From contig NW_027473740.1 in NCBI RefSeq assembly GCF_050947335.1, positions 96,767 to 160,766 on the forward strand: a stretch of 64,000 nt of DNA. Direction: 5' to 3'. Origin of the DNA: Megachile rotundata. Lineage: Eukaryota; Arthropoda; Insecta; Hymenoptera; Megachilidae. Of the stretch, positions 14,362-26,766 are shown piece after piece; position 1 is the first letter of the stretch, and every line of letters starts with the position of its first letter. A model generated the notes under the pieces. The model had not been told where the DNA came from and ran no database searches. It was given only the letters and a program-made list of their open reading frames with translations. A program made the position numbers and the translations under genes.

Positions 14362-15279
14362 TTAAGTATAGTAATTGCCGTTCTATCGATCATATAAGCA
14401 CAATATGGCTAATAATATGAGTTAGATTGATAATAATGAGAGTAGTAAGTATAGTAATTGTCGTTCCATCGATCATATAAGCGTAATATGGCTAATAATA
14501 CGAGTTACATTGATAATAATAAGAGAAATAAGCATAGTAATTGTCGTCCTATCGATCATATAAGCATAATATGGCTAATAATATGAGATAGATTGATAAT
14601 AATAAGAGTAATAAGCATAGTAATTGTCGTTCTACCGGTCATATAACCATAATATGGCTAATAATATGAATTAGATTGATAATAATAAGAGTAATCAGTA
14701 TAGTATTTGTCGTTCTATCGATCATATCTGCATAATATGATTAATAACATGAATTAGATTGATAATAATAGGAGTAATAAGCATAGTAATTGTCGTTCTA
14801 TCGGTCATATAATCATAATATGGCAAATAATATGAGTTAGATTGATAATAATTAGAGCAATAAGCATAGTAATTGTCGTTCTATCCATCATATAAGCATA
14901 ATATGGCTAATAATATGAGTTAGATTGATAATAATAAGAGTAATGAGTATAGTAATTGTCGTTCTATCGATCATATAAGCATAATATGGCTAATAATATG
15001 AGTTAGATTGATAATAATAAGAGTAATAAGTATAGTAATTGCCGTTCTATCGATCATATAGGCATAATATGGCTAATAATATGAGTTAGATTGATAATAA
15101 TGAGAGTAGTAAGTATAGTAATTGTCGTTCTATCGATCATATAAGCATAATATGGCTAATAATATGAGTCAGATTGATAATAATAAGTGTAATAAGCATA
15201 GTAATTGTCGTTTTATCGATCATATAAGCATAATATGGCTAATAATATGAGTTAGATTGATAATAATAAGAGGAATGAG

Positions 15280-15500
15280 TATAGTAATTGTCGTCCTATC
15301 GATCATATAAGCATAATATGGCCAATAATATGAGTTAGATTAATAATAATAAGAGTAATCAGTATAGTATTTGTCGTTCTATCGATCGTATCTGCATAAT
15401 ATGGTTAATAACATGAATTAGATTGATAATAGTGAGTGTAATAAGTGTAGTAATTGTCGTTCTATCGATCATATAAGCATAATATGGCTAAAAATCTGAG
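15280..15500. repeat. Unoccupied version of the LTR-like insertion site
   Basis: These monomers match both flanks of the GC-rich insertions without interruption. They have GGCCAATAATATGAG, then TTAGATTAATAATAATAAG, then TAATCAGTATAGTATTTG, then TCGATCGTATCTGC, and further on GGCTAAAAATCTGAG. AGAT is present once, at 15337-15340; in the occupied copies it lies on both sides of the element. This site fixes the insertion point and the length of the target duplication. A similar unoccupied block at about 19261-19400 shares the GATCGTATCTGC variant but not the AAAAATCTGAG marker. Confidence 0.85.
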
Positions 15501-18500
15501 TTAGATTGATAATAATAAGAGTAATGAGTATAGTAATTGTCGTCCTATCGATCATATAAGCATAATATGGCTAATAATATGAGTTAGATTGATAATAATA
15601 GGAGTAATAAGCATAGTAATTGTCGTTCTATCGGTCATAAGAGCATAATATGGCTAATAATATGAGTTAGATTGATAATAATAAGAGTAATGAGTATAGT
15701 AATTGTCGTCCTATCGATCATATAAGCATAATATGGCTAATAATATGAGTTAGATTGATAATAATAAGAGTAATAAGCATAGTAATTGTCGTTCTACCAG
15801 TCATATAACCATAATATGGCTAATAATATGAATTAGATTGTTAATAATGAGAGTAATAAGTATAGTAATTGTCGTTCTATCGATCATATAAGCATAATAT
15901 GGCTAATAATATGAGTTAGATTGATAATAATAAGAGTAATGAGTATAGTAATTGTCGTCCTATCGATCATATAAGCATAATATGGCTAATAATATGAGTT
16001 AGATTGATAATAATAGGAGTAATAAGCATAGTAATTGTCGTTCTATCGGTCATATAATCATAATATGGCAAATAATATGAGTTAGATTGATAATAATAAG
16101 AGTAATAAGCATAGTAATTGTCGTTCTACCGGTCATATAACCATAATATGGCTAATAATATGAATTAGATTGTTAATAATGAGAGTAATAAGTATAGTAA
16201 TTGTCGTTCTATCGATCATATAAGCATAATATGGCTAATAATATGAGTTAGATTGATAATAATAAGAGTAATGAGTATAGTAATTGTCGTCCTATCGATC
16301 ATATAAGCATAATATGGCCAATAATATGAGTTAGATTAATAATAATAAGAGTAATCAGTATAGTATTTGTCGTTCTATCGATCATATCTGCATAATATGG
16401 TTAATATCATGAATTCGATTGATAATAGTGAGTGTAATAAGTGTAGTAATTGTCATTCTACCGATCATATAAGCATAATATGGCTAATAATATGAGTTAG
16501 ATTGATAATAATAAGAGTAATGAGTATAGTAATTGTCGTCCTATCGATCATATAAGCATAATATGGCTAATAATATGAGTTAGATTGATAATAATAAGAG
16601 TAATGAGTATAGTAATTGTCGTCCTATCGATCATATAAGCATAATATGGCTAATAATATGAGTTAGATTGATAATAATAAGAGTAATAAGCAGAGTAATT
16701 GTCGTTCTATCGGTCATATAACCATAATATGGCTAATTATATGAGTTAGATTGATAGTAATGAGAGTAATAAGTAAAGTAATTGTCGTTCTATCCATCAT
16801 ATAAGCATAATATGGCTAATAATATGAGTTAGATTAATAATAATAAGAGTAATCAGTATAGTATTTGTCGTTCTATCGATCATATCTGCATAATATGGTT
16901 AATAACATGAATTAGATTGATAATAGTGAGTGTAATAAGTGTAGTAATTGTCCTTCTATCGATCATATAAGCATAATATGGCTAATAATATGAGTTAGAT
17001 TGATAATAATAAGAGTAATGAGTATAGTAATTGTCGTCCTATCGATCATATAAGCATAATATGGCTAATAATATGAGTTAGATTGATAATAATAAGAGTA
17101 ATAAGCATAGTAATTGTCGTTCTACCGGTCATATAACCATAATATGGCTAATAATATGAATTAGATTGTTAATAATGAGAGTAATAAGTATAGTAATTGT
17201 CGTTCTATCGATCATATAAGCATAATATGGCTAATAATATGAGTTAGATTGATAATAATAAGAGTAATGAGTATAGTAATTGTCGTTCTATCGATCATAT
17301 AAGCATAATATGGCTAATAATATGAGTTAGATTTATAATAATAAGAGTAATAAGTATAGTAATTGCCGTTCTATCGATCATATAAGCACAATATGGCTAA
17401 TAATATGAGTTAGATTGATAATAATGAGAGTAGTAAGTATAGTAATTGTCGTTCTATCGATCATATAAGCGTAATATGGCTAATAATATGAGTTACATTG
17501 ATAATAATAAGAGAAGTAAGCATAGTAATTGTCGTTTTATCGATCATAAAAGCATAATATGGCTAATAATATGAGTTAGATTGATAATAATAGGAGTAAT
17601 AAGCATAGTAATTGTCGTTCTTTCGGTCATATAATCATAATATGGCAAATAATATGAGTTAGATTGATAATAATAAGAGTAATAAGCATAGTATTTGTCG
17701 TTCTATCCATCATATAAGCATAATATGGCTAATAATATGAGTTAGATTAATAATAATAAGAGTAATCAGTATAGTATTAGTCGTTCTATCGATCATGTCT
17801 GCATAATATGGTTAATAACATGAATTAGGCTGATAATAGTGAGTGTAATAAGTGTAGTAATTGTCGTACTATCGATCATATAAGCATAATATGGCTAATA
17901 ATATGAGTTAGATTGATAATAATAAGAGTAATGAGTATAGTAATTGTCGTCCTATCGATCATATAAGCATAATATGGCTAATAATATGAGTTAGATTGAT
18001 AATAATAAGAGTAATGAGTATAGTAATTGTCGTCCTATCGATCATATAAGCATAATATGGCCAATAATATGAGTTAGATTAATAATAATAAGAGTAATCA
18101 GTATAGTATTTGTCGTTCTATCGATCATATCTGCATAATATGGTTAATAACATGAATTAGATTGATAATAGTGAGTGTAATAAGTGTAGTAATTGTCGTT
18201 CTATCGATCATATAAGCATAATATGGCTAATAATATGAGTTAGATTGATAATAATAAGAGTAATGAGCATAGTAATTGTCGTTCTATCGGTCATATAAGC
18301 ATAATATGGCTAATAATATGAGTTAGATTGATAATAATAGGAGTAATAAGCATAGTAATTGTAATTCTATCGGTCATATAATCATAATATGGCAAATAAT
18401 ATGAGTTAGATTGATAATAATAAGAGTAATAAGCATAGTATTTGTCGCTCTATCCATCATATAAGCACAATATGGCTAATAATATGAGTTAGATTAATAA

Positions 18501-21500
18501 TAATTAGAGTAATCAGTATAGTATTTGTCGTTCTATCGATCATATCTGCATAATATGGTTAATAACATGAATTAGATTGATAATAGTGAGTGTAATAAGT
18601 GTAGTAATTGTCGTAATATCGATCATATAAGCATAATAGGGCTAATAATATGAGTTAGATTGATAATAATATGAGTAATGAGTATAGTAATTGTCGTCCT
18701 ATCGATCATATAAGCATAATATGGCTAATAATATGAGTTAGATTGATAATAATAAGAGTAATGAGTATAGTAATTGTCGTCCTATCGATCATATAAGCAT
18801 AATATGGCTAATAATATGAGTTAGATTGATAATAATAAGAGTAATGAGTATAGTAATTGTCGTCCTATCGATCATATAAGCATAATATGGCTAATAATAT
18901 GAGTTAGATTGATAATAATAAGAGTAATAAGCATAGTAATTGTCGTTCTACCGGTCATATAACCATAATATGGCTAATAATATGATTTAGATTGTTAATA
19001 ATGAGAGTAATAAGTATAGTAATTGCCGTTCTATCGATCATATAGGCATAATATGGCTAATAATATGAGTTAGATTGATAATAATGAGAGTAGTAAGTAT
19101 AGTAATTGTCGTTCTATCGATCATATAAGCATAATATGGCTAATAATATGAGTTGGATTGATAATAATAAGTGTAATAAGCATAGTAATTGTCGTTTTAT
19201 CGATCATATAAGCATAATATGGCTAATAATATGAGTTAGATTGATAATAATAAGAGTAATGAGTATAGTAATTGTCGTCCTATCGATCATATAAGCATAA
19301 TATGGCCAATAATATGAGTTAGATTAATAATAATAAGAGTAATCAGTATAGTATTTGTCGTTCTATCGATCGTATCTGCATAATATGGTTAATAACATGA
19401 ATTAGATTGATAATAGTGAGTGTAATAAGTGTAGTAATTGCCGTTCTATCGATCAAATAAGCACAATATGGCTAATAATATGAGTTAGATTGATAATAAT
19501 GAGAGTAGTAAGTATAGTAATTGTCGTTCTATCGATCATATAAGCGTAATATGGCTAATAATATGAGTTAGATTGATAATAATAAGAGTAATGAGTATAG
19601 TAATTGTCGTCCTATCGATCATATAAGCATAATATGGCTAATAATATGAGATAGATTGATAATAATAAGAGTAATAAGCATAGTAATTGTCGTTCTACCG
19701 GTCATATAACCATAATATGGCTAATAATATGAATTAGATTGTTAATAATGAGAGTAATAAGTATAGTAATTGTCGTTCTATCGATCATATAAGCATAATA
19801 TGGCTAATAATATGAGTTAGATTGATAATAATAAGAGTAATGAGTATAGTAATTGTCGTTCTATCGATCATATAAGCATAATATGGCTAATAATATGAGT
19901 TAGATTGATAATAATAAGAGTAATAAGTATAGTAATTGCCGTTCTATCGATCATATAGGCATAATATGGCTAATAATATGAGTTAGATTGATAATAATGA
20001 GAGTAGTAAGTATAGTAATTGTCGTTCTATCGATCATATAAGCATAATATGGCTAATACTATGAGTTAGATTGATAATAATAAGAGTAATAAGCATAGTA
20101 ATTGTCGTTTTATCGATCATATAAGCATAATATGGCTAATAATATGAGTTAGATTGATAATAATAAGAGTAATCAGTATAGTATTTGTCGTTCTATCGAT
20201 CATATCTGCATAATATGGTTAATAACATGAATTAGATTGATAATAGTGAGTGTAATAAGTGTAGTAATTGTCGTTCTATCGATCATATAAGCATAATATG
20301 GCTAATAATATGAGTTAGATTAATAATAATGAGAGTAGTAAGTATAGTAATTGCCGTTCTATCGATCATATAAGCACAATATGGCTAATAATATGAGTTA
20401 GATTGATAATAATGAGAGTAGTAAGTATAGTAATTGTCGTTCTATCGATCATATAAGCATAATATGGCTAATAATATGAGTTAGATTGATAATAATAGGA
20501 GTAATAAGCATAGTAATTGTCGTTCTATCGGTCATATAATCATAATATGGCAAATAATATGAGTTAGATTGATAATAATAAGAGTAATCAGTATAGTATT
20601 TGTCGTTCTATCGATCATATCTGCATAATATGATTAATAACATGAATTAGATTGATAATAGTGAGTGTAATAAGTGTAGTAATTGTCGTTCTATCGATCA
20701 TATAAGCATAATATGGCTAATAATATGAGTTAGATTGATAATAATAAGAGTAATGAGTATAGTAATTGTCGTCCTATCGATCATATAAGCATAATATGGC
20801 TAATAATATGAGTTAGATTGATAATAATAGGAGTAGTAAGCATAGTAATTGTCGTTCTATCGGTCATATAATCATAATATGGCAAATAATATGAGTTAGA
20901 TTGATAATAATAAGAGTAATAAGCATAGTAATTGTCGTTCTACCGGTCATATAACCATAATATGGCTAATAATATGAATTAGATTGTTAATAATGAGAGT
21001 AATAAGTATAGTAATTGTCGTTCTATCGATCATATAAGCATAATATGGCTAATAATATGAGTTAGATTGATAATAATAAGAGTAATGAGTATAGTAATTG
21101 TCGTTCTATCGATCATATAAGCATAATATGGCTAATAATATGAGTTAGATTGATAATAATAAGAGTAATAAGTATAGTAATTGCCGTTCTATCGATCATA
21201 TAAGCATAATATGGCTAATAATATGAGTTAGATTGATAATAATGAGAGTAGTAAGTATAGTAATTGTCGTTCTATCGGTCATATAATCATAATATGGCAA
21301 ATAATATGAGTTAGATTGATAATAATAAGAGTAATCAGTATAGTATTTGTCGTTCTATCGATCATATCTGCATAATATGATTAATAACATGAATTAGATT
21401 GATAATAGTGAGTGTAATAAGTGTAGTAATTGTCGTTCTATCGATCATATAAGCATAATATGGCTAATAATATGAGTTAGATTGATAATAATAAGAGTAA

Positions 21501-24500
21501 TGAGTATAGTAATTGTCGTCCTATCGATCATATAAGCATAATATGGCTAATAATATGAGTTCGATTGATAATAATAGGAGTAATAAGCATAGTAATTGTC
21601 GTTCTATCGGTCATATAATCATAATATGGCAAATAATATGAGTTAGATTGATAATAATAAGAGTAATAAGCATAGTAATTGTCGTTCTACCGGTCATATA
21701 ACCATAATATGGCTAATAATATGAATTAGATTGTTAATAATGAGAGTAATAAGTATAGTAATTGTCGTTCTATCGATCATATAAGCATAATATGGCTAAT
21801 AATATGAGTTAGATTGATAATAATAAGAGTAATGAGTATAGTAATTGTCGTTCTATCGATCATATAAGCATAATATGGCTAATAATATGAGTTAGATTGA
21901 TAATAATAAGAGTAATAAGTATAGTAATTGCCGTTCTATCGATCATATAAGCATAATATGGCCAATAATATGAGTTAGATTGATAATAATGAGAGTAGTA
22001 AGTATAGTAATTGTCGTTCTATCGATCATATAAGCATAATATGGCTAATAATATGAGTTAGATTGATAATAATAAGAGTAATAAGCATAGTAATTGTCGT
22101 TTTATCGATCATATAAGCATAATATGGCTAATAATATGAGTTAGATTGATAATAATAAGAGTATTAAGTATAGTAATTGCCGTTCTATCGATCATATAAG
22201 CACAATATGGCTAATAATATGAGTTAGATTGATAATAATGAGAGTAGTAAGTATAGTAATTGTCGTTCTATCGATCATATAAGCGTAATATGGCTAATAA
22301 TACGAGTTAGATTGATAATAATAAGAGAAATAAGCATAGTAATTGTCGTTTTATCGATCATAAAAGCATAATATGGCTAATAATATGAGTTAGATTGATA
22401 ATAATAAGAGTAATGAGTATAGTAATTGTCGTCCTATCGATCATATAAGCATAATATGGCCAATAATATGAGTTAGATTAATAATAATAAGAGTAATCAG
22501 TATAGTATTTGTCGTTCTATCGATCATATCTGCATAATATGGTTAATAACATGAATTAGATTGATAATAGTGAGTATAATAAGTGTAGTAATTGTCGCTC
22601 TATCGATCATATAAGCATAATATGGCTAATAATATGAGTTAGATTGATAATAATAAGAGTAATGAGTATAGTAATAGTCGTCCTATCGATCATATAAGCA
22701 TAATATGGCGAATAATATGAGTTAGATTGATAATAATAAGAGTAATGAGTATAGTAATTGTCGTCCTATCGATCATATAAGCATAATATGGCTAATAATA
22801 TGAGTTAGAATGATAATAATAAGAGTAATGAGTATAGTAATAGTCGTCCTATCGATCATATAAGCATAATATGGCTAATAATATGAGTTAGATTGATAAT
22901 AATTAGAGTAATAAGCATAGTAATTGTCGTTCTATCCATCATATAAGCATAATATGGCTAATAATATGAGTTAGATTAATAATAATAAGAGTAATCAGTA
23001 TAGTATTTGTCGTTCTATCGATCATATCTGCATAATATGGTTAATAACATGAATTAGATTGATAATAATGAGAGTAATAAGTATAGTAATTGTCGTTCTA
23101 TCGATCATATAAGCATAATATGGCTAATAATATGAGTTAGATTGATAATAATAAGAGTAATGAGTATAGTAATTGTCGTTCTATCGATCATATAAGCATA
23201 ATATGGCTAATAATATGAGTTAGATTAATAATAGTAAGAGTAATCAGTATAGTATTTGTCGTTCTATCGATCATGTCTGCATAATATGGTTAATAACATG
23301 AATTAGACTGATAATAGTGAGTGTATAAAGTGTAGTAATTGTCGTACTATCGATCATATAAGCATAATATGGCTAATAATATGAGTTAGATTGATAATAA
23401 TAAGAGTAATGAGTATAGTAATTGTCGTCCTATCGATCATATAAGCATAATATGGCTAATAATATGAGTTAGATTGATAATAATAAGAGTAATGAGTATA
23501 GTAATTGTCGTCCTATCGATCATATAAGCATAATATGGCCAATAATATGAGTTAGATTAATAATAATAAGAGTAATCAGTATAGTATTTGTCGTTCAATC
23601 GATCATATCTGCATAATATGGTTAATAACATGAATTAGATTGATAATAGTGAGTGTAATAAGTGTAGTAATTGTCGTTCTACCGATCATATAAGCATAAT
23701 ATGGCTAATAATATGAGTTAGATTGATAATAATAAGAGTAATGAGTATAGTAATTGTCGTCCTATCGATCATATAAGCATAATATGGCTAATAATATGAG
23801 TTAGATTGATAATAATAAGAGTAATGAGTATAGTAATTGTCGTCCTATCGATCATATAAGCATAATATGGCTAATAATATGAGTTAGATTGATAATAATA
23901 AGAGTAATAAGCATAGTAATTGTCGTTCTACCGGTCATATAACCATAATATGGCTCATAATATGAGTTAGATTGATAATAATAAGAGTAATAAGCATAGT
24001 AATTGTCGTTCTACCGGTCATATAACCATAATATGGCTCATAATATGAATTAGATTGTTAATAATGAGAGTAATAAGTATAGTAATTGTCGTTCTATCGA
24101 TCATATAAGCATAGTATGGCTAATAATATGAGTTAGATTGATAATAATAAGAGTAATGAGTATAGTAATTGTCGTTCTATCGATCATATAAGCATAATAT
24201 GGCTAATAATATGAGTTAGATTGATAATAATAAGAGTAATAAGTATAGTAATTGCCGTTCTATCGATCATATAAGCACAATATGGCTAATAATATGAGTT
24301 AGATTGATAATAATGAGAGTAGTAAGTATAGTAATTGTCGTTCTATCGATCATATAAGCGTAATATGGCTATTAATATGAGTTAGATTGATAATAATAAG
24401 AGTAACAAGCATAGTAATTGTCGTTTTATCGATCATATGCATAATATGGCTAATAATATGAGTTAGATTGATAATAATAAAAGTAATGAGTATAGTAATT

Positions 24501-25294
24501 GTCGTCCTATCGATCATATAAGCATAATATGGCCAATAATATGAGTTAGATTAATAATAATAAGAGTAATCAGTATAGTATTTGTCGTTCTATCGATCAT
24601 ATAAGCATAATATGGCTAATAATATGAGTTAGATTGATAATAATAAGAGTAATGAGTATAGTAATTGTCGTCCTATCGATCATATAAGCATAATATGGCT
24701 AATAATATGAGATAGATTGATAATAATAAGAGTAATAAGCATAGTAATTGTCGTTCTACCGGTCATATAACCATAATATGGCTAATAATATGAATTAGAT
24801 TGTTAATAATGAGAGTAATAAGTATAGTAATTGTCGTTCTATCGATCATATAAGCATAATATGGCTAATAATATGAGTTAGATTGATAATAATAAGAGTA
24901 ATGAGTATAGTAATTGTCGTTCTATCGATCATATAAGCATAATATGGCTAATAATATGAGTTAGATTGATAATAATAAGAGTAATAAGTATAGTAATTGC
25001 CGTTCTATCGATCATATAGGCATAATATTGGTAATAATATGAGTTAGATTGATAATAATGAGAGTAGTAAGTATAGTAATTGTCGTTCTATCGATCATAT
25101 AAGCATAATATGGCTAATAATATGAGTCAGATTGATAATAATAAGTGTAATAAGCATAGTAATTGTCGTTTTATCGATCATATAAGCATAATATGGCTAA
25201 TAATATGAGTTAGATTGATAATAATAAGAGTAATGAGTATAGTAATTGTCGTCCTATCGATCATATAAGCATAATATGGCCAATAATATGAGTT

Positions 25295-25298
25295 AGAT
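25295..25298. repeat. Target site duplication AGAT, left of element copy 1
   Basis: AGAT lies immediately before the element's TGTAACG end and again immediately after its CGTCACA end at 26768-26771. The empty site at 15337-15340 has it once. Because the next base is T, a 5-bp reading (AGATT with the element starting at G) cannot be excluded; 4 bp is chosen because it gives the element TG...CA ends. Confidence 0.88.
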
Positions 25299-25315
25299 TG
25301 TAACGTAGCCGTTTC

Positions 25316-25347
25316 CTCCACCCGCGTTGCTAGGCAGCGCGGTGGAG
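25316..25347. other. Strong hairpin near the left end of element copy 1
   Basis: CTCCAC at 25316-25321 pairs with GTGGAG at 25342-25347, and CGCGTTGC at 25323-25330 pairs with GCAGCGCG at 25334-25341. The loop is TAG, with one bulged C at 25322 and one T-G wobble. The same structure lies at 34506-34537 in copy 2. The role is unknown; stems of this kind occur in LTR ends and in transcript leaders. Confidence 0.75.
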
Positions 25348-25490
25348 TACGCGGCTCACGGGCCCCCTTGTGCCGGACGCTTCAGCGCGCCAGGGTTGAC
25401 GCGAGGGGGCCGATCGCGGAAGGAAGGGGACTGGTCGCGGGTTGAGAAAGAACACGGTGTTTCACTCTTAACTAGGCTTATTTATTCTAC

Positions 25491-25496
25491 GATATT
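25491..25496 (-). promoter_or_regulatory. Possible polyadenylation signal AATAAA (minus strand)
   Basis: The plus strand reads TTTATT, giving AATAAA on the minus strand, inside a small AT-rich patch. It lies about 190 bp from the element's left edge and about 470 bp downstream (minus sense) of a TATAAG motif. That spacing would suit an LTR read on the minus strand as U3-R-U5. Six-base motifs occur by chance, so this is only a hint. The counterpart is at 34681-34686. Confidence 0.3.
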
Positions 25497-25652
25497 CCCC
25501 AACGAGCTGGGGCCCTGGTCCGCCGGTGGTGTTGCGGGCGGCGGAGTCGTCGGTGGAGGCGCCGTGGCCTCCGCAGTCTTCGGTTTCTACAATTATAATC
25601 GGTTCGTGTTAGTCGGTCGGTGTTACAGAATAGCGGCGGTGGCGGCGCGGGT

Positions 25653-25763
25653 CTTACATGCTACGCGGCTATAATACAATCTTTTTCGGTACGCTTATAC
25701 AATAGAGTCTTACATACTATCCTTACATACTACGCTATCCCTATTCTTACACTCTATCTTACA
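25653..25763. repeat. Cluster of five CTTACA motifs in element copy 1
   Basis: CTTACA occurs at 25653, 25709, 25722, 25746 and 25758, mostly extended as CTTACATACTA or CTTACACTCTA, in the only AT-rich island of the element. A TATAATA motif at 25670 lies within it. This looks like a degenerate short repeat or a cluster of binding sites; no factor is recognised. The counterpart in copy 2 is 34843-34953. Confidence 0.6.
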
Positions 25764-25779
25764 AACTATACTCGGCGGC

Positions 25780-25962
25780 GCTCGCGGTCCGGTCGGTCGG
25801 TCGGTCGGTCGAGGGGAACGCCTCGCGGAGTACGGGTCGGTTGCGGCACGCGTTCGCGGGTCGGTCGGAGGAACTTCTCGCGGCGTTCGCGGTTCGGACG
25901 GAGAGAACAGCGCGCGGAGTTCGCGGTACGGTCGGTCGAACGCGTTTGCGGGTTTCGCGGTC
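25780..25962. repeat. CGGT microsatellite and degraded minisatellite in element copy 1
   Basis: About five uninterrupted CGGT units run from 25789 to 25810. They lead into diverged copies of a motif of the type GGTCGGTCGNGGNGAAC followed by CTCGCGGNGTTCGCGG, with GAAC cores at about 25816, 25871 and 25905. Spacing is irregular (55 and 34 bp). CpG density is very high for a transposon copy, which argues for a young insertion or for little CpG methylation. The counterpart is 34970-35152. Confidence 0.6.
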
Positions 25963-26080
25963 CTTATATCTACGGTTCGGCGCGATCGAGAGGAGGAAGG
26001 AAGGAGAGTAAAGTACACGGGGTAAGTGGCCAGTTCTGGCCTTGCCTTTCTCTTATTAAGACCGAGAGTGTTCCTGTTAC

Positions 26081-26331
26081 TGGCTCTTGCCTCCACGGTC
26101 TGGCAGGCGTCACGCTGTGGGTTACCCTCCAACGTAACGACTACCCCCGGCTTGCCTTCCTCGAGGGCTATCCACGAGGCCGGACAAGGCGGTTGACCGT
26201 TGGCGCGGCCAGCCTCGGCGCGTGGGCAACCCTCCACGCCGATGCAGGCCTCCAGTCCTCTCGGCCCGAGGCTACCATCGGACCAGGAAGACCTTACTGC
26301 CGGGGAGGACCTCTGAGAGCGTCCCTGGAGT
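26081..26331. repeat. 251-bp internal tandem duplication, unit 1 (element copy 1)
   Basis: This segment starts at TGGCTCTTGCCTCCACG and is repeated, with many substitutions, from 26332 (TGGCTCTACCCTCCACG). Shared blocks include TCTGGCAGGCGTCACGCTGT, CAACGTAACGACTACCC, CGGTTGACCGTTGGCGCGGC, CTCCACGCCGAT, GGCCTCCAGTCCTC and CGGACCAGGAAGACCTTA. Internal duplications are common in long insect LTRs. The counterpart is 35271-35521. Confidence 0.8.
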
Positions 26332-26580
26332 TGGCTCTACCCTCCACGATCTGGCAGGCGTCACGCTGTGGGCTATCTCCCCAACGTAACGACTACCCAC
26401 GGCTTACCTTCCCCGAGGGCTACCCACGGGGTCGGACAAGTCGGTTGACCGTTGGCGCGGCCAGTCTCGGCGCACGGGTTACCCTCCACGCCGATACTGG
26501 CCTCCAGTCCTCCCAGTCCGGGGCTATCGTCGGACCAGGAAGACCTTATTGCCTTGGAGAGGATCTCCGAAGAGATCCTT
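26332..26580. repeat. 251-bp internal tandem duplication, unit 2 (element copy 1)
   Basis: This is the second, diverged unit of the internal duplication. It differs from unit 1 by scattered substitutions and small indels that largely cancel. It ends in GGATCTCCGAAGAGATCC, which forms a perfect 7-bp stem with a CGAA loop (26561-26578). The counterpart is 35522-35770. Confidence 0.8.
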
Positions 26581-26627
26581 TCGGGGCCGAAGCCCCGGGC
26601 CAACTCGATCGATCACGCGATCGATCG
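26561..26627. other. Three consecutive palindromes in element copy 1
   Basis: Three hairpin-forming stretches follow one another. GGATCTC/GAGATCC at 26561-26578 has a CGAA loop. CGGGGC/GCCCCG at 26582-26597 also has a CGAA loop. CGATCGATC/GATCGATCG at 26606-26627 surrounds ACGC. Repeated use of a CGAA loop on perfect stems suggests RNA structure or a transcription pause or termination region, but no poly-T tract follows. The counterpart is 35751-35817. Confidence 0.7.
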
Positions 26628-26685
26628 CTATCTAAGTAGTATCGGGTCGCGGTGGGTGGTCTCGGTGGGGGGTCCCCACCTCGCG

Positions 26686-26741
26686 GTGCGCGGCTGACGG
26701 TGCGCGGTTGACGGAGCGCGGCTGCCGGAGCGCGGCTGACG
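26686..26741. repeat. Four tandem 14-bp units near the right end of element copy 1
   Basis: Units at 26686, 26700, 26714 and 26728 read GTGCGCGGCTGACG, GTGCGCGGTTGACG, GAGCGCGGCTGCCG and GAGCGCGGCTGACG. The period is exactly 14 bp with one or two changes between neighbours. Short GC-rich direct repeats in the terminal 100 bp of an LTR could be enhancer-like elements if this end is U3. The counterpart is 35876-35931. Confidence 0.85.
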
Positions 26742-26750
26742 GAACGGCTC

Positions 26751-26766
26751 GTGACGTATTCGTCAC
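26751..26766. other. Terminal hairpin GTGACG-TATT-CGTCAC of element copy 1
   Basis: A perfect 6-bp inverted repeat with a TATT spacer occupies the last bases before the terminal A. The right terminal repeat (minus-sense TGTGACG) is therefore itself half of a local palindrome, and the left end TGTAACG resembles one arm. This could serve integrase recognition; that is inference. The counterpart is 35941-35956. Confidence 0.75.

Larger units (their letters stand above)
1..25298. repeat. 83-bp tandem satellite array, western block
   Basis: About 305 head-to-tail copies of an 83-bp monomer; 361-443 is a representative copy with 22 G or C out of 83. Landmarks in each copy, in order, are GTTAGATTGATAATAATAAG, then TAGTAATTGTCG, then CTATCGATCATATAAGC, then ATAATATGGCTAATAATATG. 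Copies differ at a small set of recurring positions, which gives named variants: TAATGAG with CGTCC; TAATCAG with ATTTG and CTGC; TCGGTCATATAATC with GGCAAAT; ACCGGTCATATAACC followed by TTGTTAATAATGAG; and GCGTAATATGG. Spacing stays at 83 bp apart from rare small indels (near 8506 and 9903). No gene is seen anywhere in this stretch. The period and homogeneity are read directly; centromeric or pericentromeric identity is inference. Confidence 0.98.

Noticed and set aside
1..25298. CRISPR-like array
   Set aside because: Repeats are contiguous 83-bp units without unique spacers, differ by substitutions along their whole length, and no cas genes are present.
25327..25674. 115-codon frame at the left of the element (and 34517-34864)
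   Set aside because: It starts at TTG without a later methionine, crosses the left-end hairpin, and shows a low-complexity Gly/Ala/Val run produced by GGC/GTC repeats.
25710..26237. 175-codon minus-strand frame (and 34900-35427), with the small frames 26373-26603 and 26452-26697 and their copies
   Set aside because: They have GTG or TTG starts and mirror the internal 251-bp duplication and CGGT repeats. Frames are open on both strands at once, so these are composition effects.
25620..26639. 339-codon open frame in the element (and its copy at 34810-35829)
   Set aside because: It starts at GTG, contains no ATG codon, is rich in Arg and Gly as expected from GC-rich repeats, and overlaps open frames on the other strand. 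No recognisable domain.
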